Assembly: GCF_008727865.1 (NCBI RefSeq)
Contig: NZ_VTWU01000004.1
Span: 496,001 to 560,000, forward strand
Origin: Hymenobacter busanensis
Lineage (GTDB): Bacteria; Bacteroidota; Bacteroidia; Cytophagales; Hymenobacteraceae
DNA length: 64,000 bases
Reading direction: 5' to 3'
Positions 7,640 to 15,825 of the stretch are shown here, piece after piece. The notes below the pieces were generated by a model that ran no database searches, was not told the DNA's origin, and was given only the letters and a program-made list of their open reading frames with translations. The translations under genes were made by a program, and so were the position numbers. Every line of letters starts with the position of its first letter. Positions within the stretch are counted from its first letter, which is position 1.

Positions 7640-9307
7640 CTACTTGCCCGCCGCTGCGCCCCCTTTGGCGGCGCTGCCGGCCTGCGCCTGCGTGGCCAGT
7701 TCCACGGCGCGGTAGAGGTTCACCACGCCGCCGGTGCTCGAAAGCGTGCTGAAATCGACCGGCTTCTTGGCGCCCGGCTTCAGCACCTTGGTGTGCACCG
7801 GCTGGGCCGACGCCATGAGGATGCGCTTCAGCTCCACGGCCGAAAGGGAAGGAAAGTACGACTTGAGCACTGCCGCCATGCCCGCTACCGTGGGGGCCGC
7901 CATGCTGGTGCCGCTTTCGTTGCCGTAGGTGCTGCCCGGCAGGGTCGAGTAAATGCCCACGCCCGGCGCAAATACCTCCACTCGCTTGCCGTAGTTCGAG
8001 AAATCGGCGGCCAGGTGCTCGTCGTTGGTGCTGGCCGAGGCCCCCACCGTCAGAAAGTTGGGGTAGGCGGCCGTGGCCTTCGGCGCCACCGGCGCGGGGT
8101 AGTGCGTCACCTCGTCGATGTTGTTCGACTCGTTGCCGGCCGCGTGCACCAGCAGCACGCCCTTGCTGCCGGCGTAGCGAATGGCCTCGTCGACAGCCTC
8201 GCGGTGGGGCGAGTAGTACTTGCCAAAGCTCATGTTGATGATGGCGGCGCCGTTGTCGGTGGCGTAGCGGATGGCGTTGGCCACGTCCTTGTCGTGCTCG
8301 TCGCCGTTGGGCACGGCGCGCACGGCCATGATCTGCACCGGGGCACCGGCCACGCCCTGCACGCCAATGTTGTTCTGGCGGTCGGCGGCAATGATGCCGG
8401 CCACGTGGGTGCCGTGCAACGCATCGGGACCGGTCACGTCGTTGTTGCCGTAGTTGCGGTCCTTGGTGTTGTCTTCGTCGTCGCCCACGATGGTGCGCGG
8501 GTTGTACTGCAGGTTCAGGGAGTAATCCAAGTGCTTTTTGCCTTCCGTCGCGGCCTGCTGAATCTGCTTCACCACCGACTCCATATCGGGCTGGCCCGAG
8601 GCGAGCAGGCTGCCGTAGAGCTGCGAGGTAAGGGCCAGCAGCTGCGGGTTGCTCACGGGCGGCTTGCGCAGCACGGCGGTATCGAGCCGCTCTACGCCCA
8701 GCACTTGTTTCAGCTGGCTGGTAATGCTTTGCAGCTGCTCGCCCATGGGGCCCAGCTCCTGCAGCTGCTTGGTTTCTTCGGCTACTTTCTTGTCGTAGTC
8801 TTTTTTCACGCGCTGGTACAGGTCGTACTCCTCGCGCTTGGCCGCGGGCACCGAGGTACGGCTTTTGCCCTCGTAGAGCGGCTTGAGCTTGGCCACGAGG
8901 CGGGTTTCCTCGTAGGTGTCCACGTCCACGTTGCGGCCGTCTTTGCCGCCCAGAAAGCTCCAGCCGTGGATGTCGTCCACGTAACCGTTGCCATCGTCGT
9001 CTTTGCCGTTGCCGGGAATTTCGCGGGGGTTGGTCCAGAGCACGCGCTTCAAATCCACGTGGGCCGTATCCACGCCCGAGTCGATAACGGCCACCACCAC
9101 GGCGGTGGGAATACGGTTTTTCAGCAGCTCATCGTAGGCGCGCTGGGTGCTGATGCCCATCGTGCGGTCTTTCAGCGGGTCGAGGTGCGTCCACTGCACG
9201 GGTGCGGGCGCGGCGGCCGGCGCGGCCACCTGTTGGGCCGACGCGGCGGCCGGAAGTATCAACGCAAAACCAAGCGTGGCCAGCCACGGACGGGGGAAGA
9301 AGCTCAT
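7640..9307 (-). CDS. Secreted S8 (subtilisin-like) serine peptidase
   Basis: A 555-residue exported protease. The signal peptide is MSFFPRPWLATLGFALILPAA up to ASAQQ. The catalytic triad is readable: Asp in VAVIDSGVD (about 76), His in HGTHVAGI (about 298) and Ser in GTSMAAPTVAGM (about 468), with the oxyanion Asn in HAAGNESNN. The spacing between Asp and His is about 220 residues, against a few dozen in subtilisin. The extra stretch is charged and helical (KREEYDLYQRVKKDYDKKVA region) and includes an EF-hand-like DDDGNGYVDD near residue 105. There is no T9SS tail, so it is probably periplasmic. Divergent from the PIG-L gene. Confidence 0.93.
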   Translation of the reverse strand: MSFFPRPWLATLGFALILPAAASAQQVAAPAAAPAPVQWTHLDPLKDRTMGISTQRAYDELLKNRIPTAVVVAVIDSGVDTAHVDLKRVLWTNPREIPGNGKDDDGNGYVDDIHGWSFLGGKDGRNVDVDTYEETRLVAKLKPLYEGKSRTSVPAAKREEYDLYQRVKKDYDKKVAEETKQLQELGPMGEQLQSITSQLKQVLGVERLDTAVLRKPPVSNPQLLALTSQLYGSLLASGQPDMESVVKQIQQAATEGKKHLDYSLNLQYNPRTIVGDDEDNTKDRNYGNNDVTGPDALHGTHVAGIIAADRQNNIGVQGVAGAPVQIMAVRAVPNGDEHDKDVANAIRYATDNGAAIINMSFGKYYSPHREAVDEAIRYAGSKGVLLVHAAGNESNNIDEVTHYPAPVAPKATAAYPNFLTVGASASTNDEHLAADFSNYGKRVEVFAPGVGIYSTLPGSTYGNESGTSMAAPTVAGMAAVLKSYFPSLSAVELKRILMASAQPVHTKVLKPGAKKPVDFSTLSSTGGVVNLYRAVELATQAQAGSAAKGGAAAGK

Positions 9308-9633
9308 GCAGTAAGGCGCCCGAACCGGCGCATTGGGGGTAAATGAAGGCGGGAAGATAGGCTACGGACAAGCTTTGGCCGGAACCGTTGCGGCAGGGCC
9401 GGATTTTCCCCGCGCTTCCCTCAACGATGCGGCCGGGCCGAGGCGTTCCACTTTATCGGCAGAATGCAATGTTTGCCACGCGCCAGCGGCTTTCAGCGGC
9501 TGCAGCAATCTGAAGCAGCGGCGAATCGGACTTTGCCGGCCCCGAACCACGGGGGCAGAAGCGGCTGGCGGGCCCCGCGCGCTGAACCCACCCCGCGTCC
9601 GGCGGTTATCTTCACGACTTCAACCTACCCCCG
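9308..9633. other. Intergenic region between divergent peptidase and PIG-L genes
   Basis: This 326-bp gap must hold both promoters. I find no exact TAnnTTTG on either strand. A near match, TATCTTCA (9607-9614), lies about 20 bp before the PIG-L ATG. No open frame with convincing codon use, no repeat and no terminator-like hairpin is visible. Confidence 0.5.
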
Positions 9634-12225
9634 ATGCTCCACCATTGCCTCCGCCGTGCCCTGCTCACGGCCCTGCTTGTGCTTCCTGCGGCCTTCTTCG
9701 GTAGCGAAGCCCAGGCCCAAGCCCCCAAAACCTACTCGTCCTCGGAAATCCTGCTGGGGCTGAAAAAGCTCAACGTGCTCGGCTCGGTGCTCTACATTGC
9801 GGCCCACCCCGACGACGAAAACACCCGCCTGATTGCCTACATGGCCAACGGCCGGCTGCTGGAAACCGGCTACTTCAGCTGCACCCGCGGCGACGGCGGC
9901 CAAAACCTCATCGGCCCCGAGCTGCGCGAGCAACTCGGCGTCATCCGCACCCAGGAGCTGCTGGCCGCCCGCCGCATCGACGGCGGCCGGCAGTTTTTCT
10001 CCCGCGCCAACGACTTCGGCTTCTCGAAAACCGCCGAGGAGACGTTCAAGATCTGGGACAAGGAGCAGGTGCTGGCCGACATGGTGTGGGTGATTCGCCA
10101 GCGCCGCCCCGACGTGCTCATCACCCGCTTCCCACCCGACGCCCGCGCCGGCCACGGCCACCATACCGCCTCGGCCATCCTCGCCGCCGAAGCCTTCGAC
10201 GCGGCCGGCGACCCGAAACGCTTCCCCGAGCAGCTGCAGTACGTGCAGCCCTGGCAGCCCAAGCGGCTGTTCTGGAACACCGGCTCGTTCTTCGTGAAGC
10301 CCGGCGAAGACATGAGCGGCTACCTGAAAGTAGATGCCGGCGGCTACAACGCCTTGCTGGGCCAGAGCTACGGCGAAATTGCCGCCCGCAGCCGCTCGCA
10401 GCACCGTTCGCAGGGCTTCGGCTCGGCCGCTACCCGCGGCGAGGCGCTGGAATATTTACAGCTGGTAAAAGGCGACAAAGTCAGCAAAGACCCCTTCGAG
10501 GGCGTGGACATGAGCTGGAACCGCGTGAAAGGCGGAGCCGCCGTGGGCAAGCTTCTCGACGAGGTGATTCGGAAGTATGATGCGAGCAAGCCGGAGGGGA
10601 GTGTGCCGGGGCTGCTGAAGGTGCGGGAGGTACTATTTGGGTTGCTGGCTAAAGAGGACAACGGACGTTTTTGGCAGATAGAAAAGCTGGAAGAACTCGA
10701 TGCTTTAATCAAGCAGAGTGTAGGCCTTCATTTGGAAGTAACTGCCGCTAGTCCTTCTGCCGTTTACATGCCTTCAGGCACAATGGCAGTAAGCGCCACT
10801 TATGAAATAGTTAATCGTTCAAACCTGCCTATTCAACTGCTGGCTAAACAAGGTGTCGTTGGTAACGAGGCCCTTGCTGTAACCTCCATTTCAGCTATGA
10901 ATGGAATGCATGGCAACCAAGGCAAGCGGATTGACTTGCCGACTAACACAAGGCTTACTGATACCATCAGCATCAAGGGGAGTGTGAGCACGGCTTTGGT
11001 TTCTCAGCCGTACTGGCTGCGGGATGCGGCTTCTATTGGTATGTACTCCGTTAAAAGTCAAATAGACCGGGGTAAGGCCGAGAATGATCCGGCTGCTTTG
11101 GTACACTTTCGCTTCTTAGTCGGCGGACAAATGTTCATGTATAATGTCCCCGTGCAATACAAGCGCGTCGACCCCGCTTTCGGTGAGATATACCAGCCAG
11201 TGGCCGTAGTGCCGCCCGTGGCCGTGAACCTCGTCGGTCGGGCATACGTCTTTGCCGACAACCAGCCCAAAACCGTTCCCGTCACCCTAAAAGCCGGCCG
11301 CGCCAATGCCAAAGGCACGGTGGCCCTACAGGTGCCCGCCAACTGGAAAGTGGAGCCCGCCAGCATTCCGTTCGATATCCTGAACAAAGACGAGGAGCGT
11401 ACCGTGACGTTCCAGATGCAGCCCGCCGACAAAAACAGCCCTGAAAGCAGCGGCCAGCTCCGCGCCGTGGCCACGCTCGACGGCCAGCCCTACACCCGCG
11501 GCATCCAGACTATCAACTACCCGCACATTCCCGTCCAAACGCTCTTCCTCGAGGCCGTGGCCCCGTTGGTAAAGCTTGATCTGAAGCGCCGCAACCAGGA
11601 AATCGGCTACCTCATGGGCGCCGGCGACGAAGTGCCCGACGCCCTGCGCCAGATCGGCTACAACGTGACCCTGCTCAAGCCCGAAGACCTGAACGCCGGC
11701 AAGCTCAAGCGCTACGACGCCGTGGTGCTGGGCGTGCGCGCCTACAACACCATCGACCGCCTGAAGTACCTGCAAAAAGAGCTGCTCGAATACGTGGAAA
11801 AAGGCGGCAATATGGTGGTGCAGTACACCGTCAATTCCCGCGTGGTGCTGCCCGAAATCGGCCCGTACTCCCTGAAACTGTCGAACGACCGCGTGACGGT
11901 GGAAGACGCGCCCGTGACCATCACCAAGCCCCAGCACCCGCTGATGGCAGCCCCAAACAAGATTACCACCAAGGATTTCGAGGGCTGGCAGCAGGAGCAG
12001 GGCCTCTACTACCCCAGTTCCTGGGACCCGAAATACCAGACCGTCATCAGCAGCCACGACCCCGGCGAAACGCCCAAGGAGTCGGCCATTTTGGTGACGG
12101 ACTACGGCAAGGGCCACTACATCTACACCGGCCTTTCCTTCTTCCGCGAACTGCCCGCCGGCGTGCCCGGCGCCTACCGCCTCATCACCAACATGATTGA
12201 ACTGGGCAAGGACAAGGCGAACTAG
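9634..12225 (+). CDS. Large exported PIG-L family deacetylase
   Basis: An 863-residue protein with a signal peptide (LLTALLVLPAAFFGSEAQA). The PIG-L/LmbE deacetylase domain covers about residues 45-300: IAAHPDDENTR carries the zinc-binding HPDDE motif, and the second metal site appears as GHGHHTAS (about 171-178). This fold hydrolyses N-acetyl groups from sugars such as GlcNAc derivatives. Beyond it come beta-rich domains and, at about 650-860, a glutamine-amidotransferase-like module (DAVVLGVRAYNTIDRLKY, GGNMVVQYTVNS, GKGHYIYTGLSFFRELPAG). This layout is common in Bacteroidota next to sodium:solute symporters, and one follows here. Codon use becomes markedly AT-richer at about 10,640-11,160. 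The substrate is unknown. Confidence 0.88.
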   Translation: MLHHCLRRALLTALLVLPAAFFGSEAQAQAPKTYSSSEILLGLKKLNVLGSVLYIAAHPDDENTRLIAYMANGRLLETGYFSCTRGDGGQNLIGPELREQLGVIRTQELLAARRIDGGRQFFSRANDFGFSKTAEETFKIWDKEQVLADMVWVIRQRRPDVLITRFPPDARAGHGHHTASAILAAEAFDAAGDPKRFPEQLQYVQPWQPKRLFWNTGSFFVKPGEDMSGYLKVDAGGYNALLGQSYGEIAARSRSQHRSQGFGSAATRGEALEYLQLVKGDKVSKDPFEGVDMSWNRVKGGAAVGKLLDEVIRKYDASKPEGSVPGLLKVREVLFGLLAKEDNGRFWQIEKLEELDALIKQSVGLHLEVTAASPSAVYMPSGTMAVSATYEIVNRSNLPIQLLAKQGVVGNEALAVTSISAMNGMHGNQGKRIDLPTNTRLTDTISIKGSVSTALVSQPYWLRDAASIGMYSVKSQIDRGKAENDPAALVHFRFLVGGQMFMYNVPVQYKRVDPAFGEIYQPVAVVPPVAVNLVGRAYVFADNQPKTVPVTLKAGRANAKGTVALQVPANWKVEPASIPFDILNKDEERTVTFQMQPADKNSPESSGQLRAVATLDGQPYTRGIQTINYPHIPVQTLFLEAVAPLVKLDLKRRNQEIGYLMGAGDEVPDALRQIGYNVTLLKPEDLNAGKLKRYDAVVLGVRAYNTIDRLKYLQKELLEYVEKGGNMVVQYTVNSRVVLPEIGPYSLKLSNDRVTVEDAPVTITKPQHPLMAAPNKITTKDFEGWQQEQGLYYPSSWDPKYQTVISSHDPGETPKESAILVTDYGKGHYIYTGLSFFRELPAGVPGAYRLITNMIELGKDKAN

Positions 12226-12238
12226 CAGCACGAAAGCT

Positions 12239-12487
12239 CCCCTCCTTTTTGAAGGAGGAGACGCGGCGAGTTTACTCGCCGCTGGGGTGGTAGCGTCGTT
12301 GCTGATGTTGAACGACCTACACACAACGGTCATGCTGAGCTTGTCGAAGCATCTCTACCGCTTCGTCAGATACCATTCAACAAAGTGAGTGCGGACTTCA
12401 GAGGGAGAATGACGGCCTTTTAAACAACGACGCAACCAGCCCAGCGGCGAGTAAACTCGCCGCGTCTCCTCCTTCAAAAAGGAGGGG
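12239..12487. repeat. 249-bp inverted-repeat element with 63-bp arms
   Basis: The left arm 12239-12301 and right arm 12425-12487 are reverse complements at 61 of 63 positions. Each arm contains two smaller hairpins: CCTCC..GGAGG around a TTTTTGA turn, and GGCGAGTTTACTCGCC. The 123-bp interior starts with a degenerate copy of the GTCATGCTGAGC repeat family (12329-12360, weak partner at about 12385-12413). It fills most of the 329-bp gap between PIG-L and the small membrane peptide, with no gene inside. It looks like a MITE-type or REP-cluster element. Confidence 0.85.
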
Positions 12488-12554
12488 GCATCACGGCCTT
12501 CGGCGCAGCTTCGCACAATTCTTGTTGTTCTTCTTTTCCATCCCGCCACCCAAC

Positions 12555-12698
12555 ATGCTGCACCCCGTTTCCCCCGCCGATTCCGACCATTCTCCGCCCG
12601 GTCTGCCCTCGTGGCGCGCGTGGTACACGTTGGTGCTGGCGGCGCTGGCGGCCGAAATCGGGTTTTTCGTGTGGCTTAGCCGAGCGTTGGGCGCATGA
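12555..12698 (+). CDS. 47-aa single-span membrane peptide coupled to the symporter
   Basis: A short frame starting MLHPVSPADSDHSPPGLPSW with one hydrophobic helix (YTLVLAALAAEIGFFVWLSRAL, about 23-44), ending LGA. Its TGA overlaps the ATG of the sodium:solute symporter as ATGA (12695-12698), so translation is probably coupled. GC-rich codons and the good fit to a single-pass topology support a real gene. Small helper subunits beside sodium:solute symporters are known (for example YhdT with PanF), although I see no sequence match to YhdT. It probably assists assembly or activity of the adjacent symporter. Confidence 0.7.
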   Translation: MLHPVSPADSDHSPPGLPSWRAWYTLVLAALAAEIGFFVWLSRALGA

Positions 12699-14464
12699 GC
12701 AACTTCGACTGGCTGGTGCTGGCGGGCACACTCATTCTCATTGTTGGCTACGGCACCTGGCGCACCCGCAAGGCTGGCGCCAGTCTCGACAACTATTTGC
12801 TGGGCGGGCGCAACACCCGCTGGTGGGGCGTGGGCCTGAGCATCATTGCCACCCAAGCCTCGGCCATTACCTTCCTGAGCACGCCCGGCCAGGCCTACGC
12901 CGACGGCATGCGCTTCATTCAGTTCTACTTCGGCCTGCCCGTGGCCATGGTGCTGATATCCATCGTGGCCGTGCCCATCTACCAGCGGCTGCGCGTGTAC
13001 ACGGCCTATGAGTACCTCCAAACCCGCTTCGATGGGCGCACGCGCACCCTGGCAGCGGGCTTGTTTCTGTTGCAACGCGGCCTGAGCAACGGCCTCTCGC
13101 TCTACGCACCGGCCTTGGTGCTGTCGGCGGTGCTGGGCTGGAGCCCGGCCGTGACGGTGTGCCTGCTGGGTACGCTCATCATTGCCTACACCGTGAGCGG
13201 CGGTACCCGCGCCGTTACCATCACCCAGCAGTGGCAGGTGGCGGTTATTTTCTCGGGCATGGCAGCGGCGGGCTACCTGCTGGTGCGCTACCTGCCGCCC
13301 CAAATCGGCTTTACCGATGCCCTGCACGTAGCCGGGCGGCTGGGCAAGCTCAACCTTGTCGACTTTTCCTTCAGCTGGACCGACCGCTACAACTTCTGGA
13401 CCGGCATGACCGGCGGCCTGTTTCTGGCCCTGTCTTACTTCGGCACCGACCAAAGCCAGGTGCAACGCTACCTTTCGGGCCAAAGCGTGACACAAAGCCG
13501 CCTGGGGTTGCTCATGAACGGCTTGGTGAAGGTGCCCATGCAGTTCGGTATCCTGCTCATTGGGGTGCTGCTGTTCGTGTTCTATCTGTTTCAGCCGGCG
13601 CCGCTCACCTTCAACCGGCCCGTGTATGAGGAGGTGATGCGCGGGCCCGCCGCCGCCGAGGCCCGGCAGCTGGAGCAGCAGCACCGCACCCTGCAACTGG
13701 CGCAGCAGGCGGCTACTACTTCGCTGGCGGCGGCCCAACGCGCCCAGAATCCGGTGGCCGAAGCTGCGGCGCAACAGCGGCTGCAAACCACCCAGGCCGC
13801 CCGGGCCGGCATTCAGCGGCAGTGGCTGGCCCTCATCAAGCGCACCAACCCTACCGCCGACGACAAGGCCATCGAAGCCAAAGGCAAGGACACCGACTAC
13901 GTGTTCATTTCATTCGTGCTGAAGTATTTGCCGCGCGGCCTCGTGGGTTTGCTGGTGGCCGTGGTGCTGAGCGCGGCCATGAGCAGCGCCGCCGGCGGCC
14001 TGAATTCCCTGGGCTCTACCAGCGTGGTCGATATCTACCGGCCGGCGCTGAAAGGGCGCATTCGCTCGGAAGAGCAGCTGGTGAAAACCTCGCGCTGGCT
14101 CACCGTGGGCTGGGGCGTGCTAGGCATCGGGTTTGCGCTATTTGCGGCCCGCATGGAAAACCTCATTCAGGCCGTCAACATCCTCGGCTCGTTGTTCTAC
14201 GGCACCATTCTGGGCATTTTCGCGGTGGCGTTTTTTCAGAAGCATGTGCACGGCCGGGCGGTGTTCGGCGCGGCCGTCGTCACGCAGGTCCTCACGCTGC
14301 TGGCGTTCTGGCTCACCGATATTGCCTACCTGTGGTACAATATCCTGGGCTGCTTTGCGGTGATGGGCATTGCTGAGGTGTGGCAGCGCACCGGTCCGCC
14401 CGATTCCCGCTCCGAGAGAGAAGGGGAGCCGACTGATTATCCGTTGGTGGAAGCCCGGTCGTGA
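12695..14464 (+). CDS. Sodium:solute symporter (SSS family)
   Basis: A 589-residue transporter with about 13 transmembrane segments. SSS hallmarks are the N-terminal YGTWRTRKAGASLDNYLLGGRN (about 19-40), the unwound TM1 region IIATQASAITFLSTPGQAY, GGTRAVTITQQWQ (about 169-181) and the sodium-site helix AVVLSAAMSSAAGGLNSLGS (about 424-443). Between TM8 and TM9 there is an unusual charged, alanine- and glutamine-rich insert of about 90 residues (roughly 315-400) predicted to be helical. The substrate cannot be read from sequence; SMCT-like monocarboxylate or sialic-acid-type uptake are options. It is co-translated with the preceding small peptide and follows PIG-L, so an amino-sugar link is conceivable. 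Confidence 0.9.
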   Translation: MSNFDWLVLAGTLILIVGYGTWRTRKAGASLDNYLLGGRNTRWWGVGLSIIATQASAITFLSTPGQAYADGMRFIQFYFGLPVAMVLISIVAVPIYQRLRVYTAYEYLQTRFDGRTRTLAAGLFLLQRGLSNGLSLYAPALVLSAVLGWSPAVTVCLLGTLIIAYTVSGGTRAVTITQQWQVAVIFSGMAAAGYLLVRYLPPQIGFTDALHVAGRLGKLNLVDFSFSWTDRYNFWTGMTGGLFLALSYFGTDQSQVQRYLSGQSVTQSRLGLLMNGLVKVPMQFGILLIGVLLFVFYLFQPAPLTFNRPVYEEVMRGPAAAEARQLEQQHRTLQLAQQAATTSLAAAQRAQNPVAEAAAQQRLQTTQAARAGIQRQWLALIKRTNPTADDKAIEAKGKDTDYVFISFVLKYLPRGLVGLLVAVVLSAAMSSAAGGLNSLGSTSVVDIYRPALKGRIRSEEQLVKTSRWLTVGWGVLGIGFALFAARMENLIQAVNILGSLFYGTILGIFAVAFFQKHVHGRAVFGAAVVTQVLTLLAFWLTDIAYLWYNILGCFAVMGIAEVWQRTGPPDSRSEREGEPTDYPLVEARS

Positions 14465-14483
14465 TGAAATGAGCCCAAACGCA

Positions 14484-14523
14484 AAGCGGCCCGCTACCGA
14501 AAGGAAGCGGGCCGCTTGTTTTA
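14484..14523 (+). terminator. Terminator after the symporter gene
   Basis: The stem AAGCGGCCCGCT (14484-14495) with AGCGGGCCGCTT (14506-14517) is followed by GTTTTA. It lies 20 nt beyond the symporter stop and may also serve the convergent DUF2911 gene. Confidence 0.82.
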
Positions 14524-14552
14524 GTATGCTTCTCGACAGAAGCGGCGGACGA

Positions 14553-15431
14553 TTACAACTTGCCGGTTTTCTTGGCTTCCACAATCAGGTCCTCGTTCAT
14601 CTTCACGTAGTCGGCGTTTTTGGCGTCGAGGGCCAGCTTCTTCGACTGCTCGGCCGAAGCCACGGTGCCTTTGTAATCCTTCATTTTCAGGCGGATTTTA
14701 GCTTCCGTGTGCACGTTCCAAAACTTGGGGTCGGTGGCGTTGGCTTTTTGCATCCAGGCCAGGGCCTGCTTTAGGTCCTTGTCGTTGTCGTAGTAGTACA
14801 CGGCCGCGGCGGCCAGGTCGTTGGCCGAGGGCGAGGCGTTCTTGATGACTTTCTCGTCGATCTGGGCCATTACCTTCGGCTCCACTTCGCTCGTTACTTT
14901 GAACTTGGCGCCGGTCAGCTCCCACATCATGTCCACGTTGGCCGTGGCGGGTGTGATGTCGGAGAAGCCAATGGTGAAGGTTTCCACTTTGTTGCCCAGT
15001 TTGTAGGGCTTCACGCTCACGCGGGCCACGTCCTGGTCGTCTTTGAAGCCGTCGACGTCGGCGCCTTGCTTGGTGCTTTTGTTGAACACCACCAGCCATT
15101 CGGTCTTGTTCGGAATGGTGTAGATGCCGTACTCACCGGCCGGAATCTTCTTGCCCTCCACCGTCACGTCGTCGGAGAACTTGATGCTGGTGGTTTGGTT
15201 GGCGCCGGTGCGCCACCGCTTGCCAAACGGCACGAGCGTACCAAAGGCTTGGCGCCCTTTCAGGCTGGGGCGCGAGTAGGTGATGGTGATGTCGGTGAGG
15301 CCCACGCGCTGCGTAACGGTGCTTTTGGGGCTGGCCGCTGGGGTGCTGATCTGGGCCTGGGCGGCCGGGGCCGAAAAGAGTAGGGCGGCTGCCAGGGCAG
15401 GAGCGGCCAGCAGCGAAGTCCGGTTCAACAT
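14553..15431 (-). CDS. Exported DUF2911 protein
   Basis: A 292-residue protein with signal peptide MLNRTSLLAAPALAAALLFS up to AQA. The DUF2911 domain spans about residues 35-185, shown by QRVGLTDITITYSRPSLKGR, PFGKRWRTGANQTTSIKFS, IPAGEYGIYTIPNKTEWLVV and the FTIGFSDITPATANVDMMWE block. A C-terminal helical part (about 200-290, DNDKDLKQALAWMQKANATDP) looks like degenerate TPR repeats. The family is widespread in Bacteroidota and presumed periplasmic or surface; its function is unknown. CTAAAAGTA at 15464-15472 could be its -7 region (TACTTTTA on the minus strand). Confidence 0.9.
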   Translation of the reverse strand: MLNRTSLLAAPALAAALLFSAPAAQAQISTPAASPKSTVTQRVGLTDITITYSRPSLKGRQAFGTLVPFGKRWRTGANQTTSIKFSDDVTVEGKKIPAGEYGIYTIPNKTEWLVVFNKSTKQGADVDGFKDDQDVARVSVKPYKLGNKVETFTIGFSDITPATANVDMMWELTGAKFKVTSEVEPKVMAQIDEKVIKNASPSANDLAAAAVYYYDNDKDLKQALAWMQKANATDPKFWNVHTEAKIRLKMKDYKGTVASAEQSKKLALDAKNADYVKMNEDLIVEAKKTGKL

Positions 15432-15542
15432 GAGGAAAACGAGTGAATGAGGGTGATTAGCGCCCTAAAAGTACAGCTTTCGGAGAATGGACGCGGCGGC
15501 GCTGCTAAAGCGTTTGTCAACGCCGTCGCTAACGCGCTGACC

Positions 15543-15800
15543 TCAAGCAAACGGCTGCCCGTTGACAAGCAACCGCGCAAACGAATCGTGGTGGTGCAGC
15601 AGGCGCTGAAACCGCTGCAACGAAAGCGCCGAATAGCGTCCGTAGATGGTGAACGTGACGGTAGCTGGTGCGTCGCTCCAGCCGCGGCTGAACCGGGCGC
15701 CGGCGTCCATGGCTTCGTAGAACAATGCCTTCACCAGCGGCACGTCGAGGTAGTTTTCGTTGAAAGCGACGTGAAGGCGGGTGTGTAAGGTGTATATCAC
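15543..15800 (-). CDS. Small conserved-looking protein, unknown function
   Basis: An 85-residue frame starting MIYTLHTRLHVAFNENYLDV. Amphipathic helices and a mixed beta segment (ATVTFTIYGRYSALSLQRF) give a plausible small soluble fold, and codon use matches neighbouring genuine genes. No signal peptide, metal motif or DNA-binding motif. It stands 26 bp downstream of the ExbD-like gene on the same strand and could be co-transcribed. I do not recognise a family. Confidence 0.6.
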   Translation of the reverse strand: MIYTLHTRLHVAFNENYLDVPLVKALFYEAMDAGARFSRGWSDAPATVTFTIYGRYSALSLQRFQRLLHHHDSFARLLVNGQPFA

Positions 15801-15825
15801 AAAGCTCCTAAGTAAAACTAAAGAG

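Noticed and set aside
7793-9346. A 517-codon plus-strand frame opposite the S8 peptidase
   Set aside because: Valine/histidine/glycine-rich shadow of a strongly supported peptidase gene; no family signature.
12491-13786. A 431-codon minus-strand frame opposite the SSS transporter
   Set aside because: Antisense shadow; its tail even runs across the inverted-repeat element.
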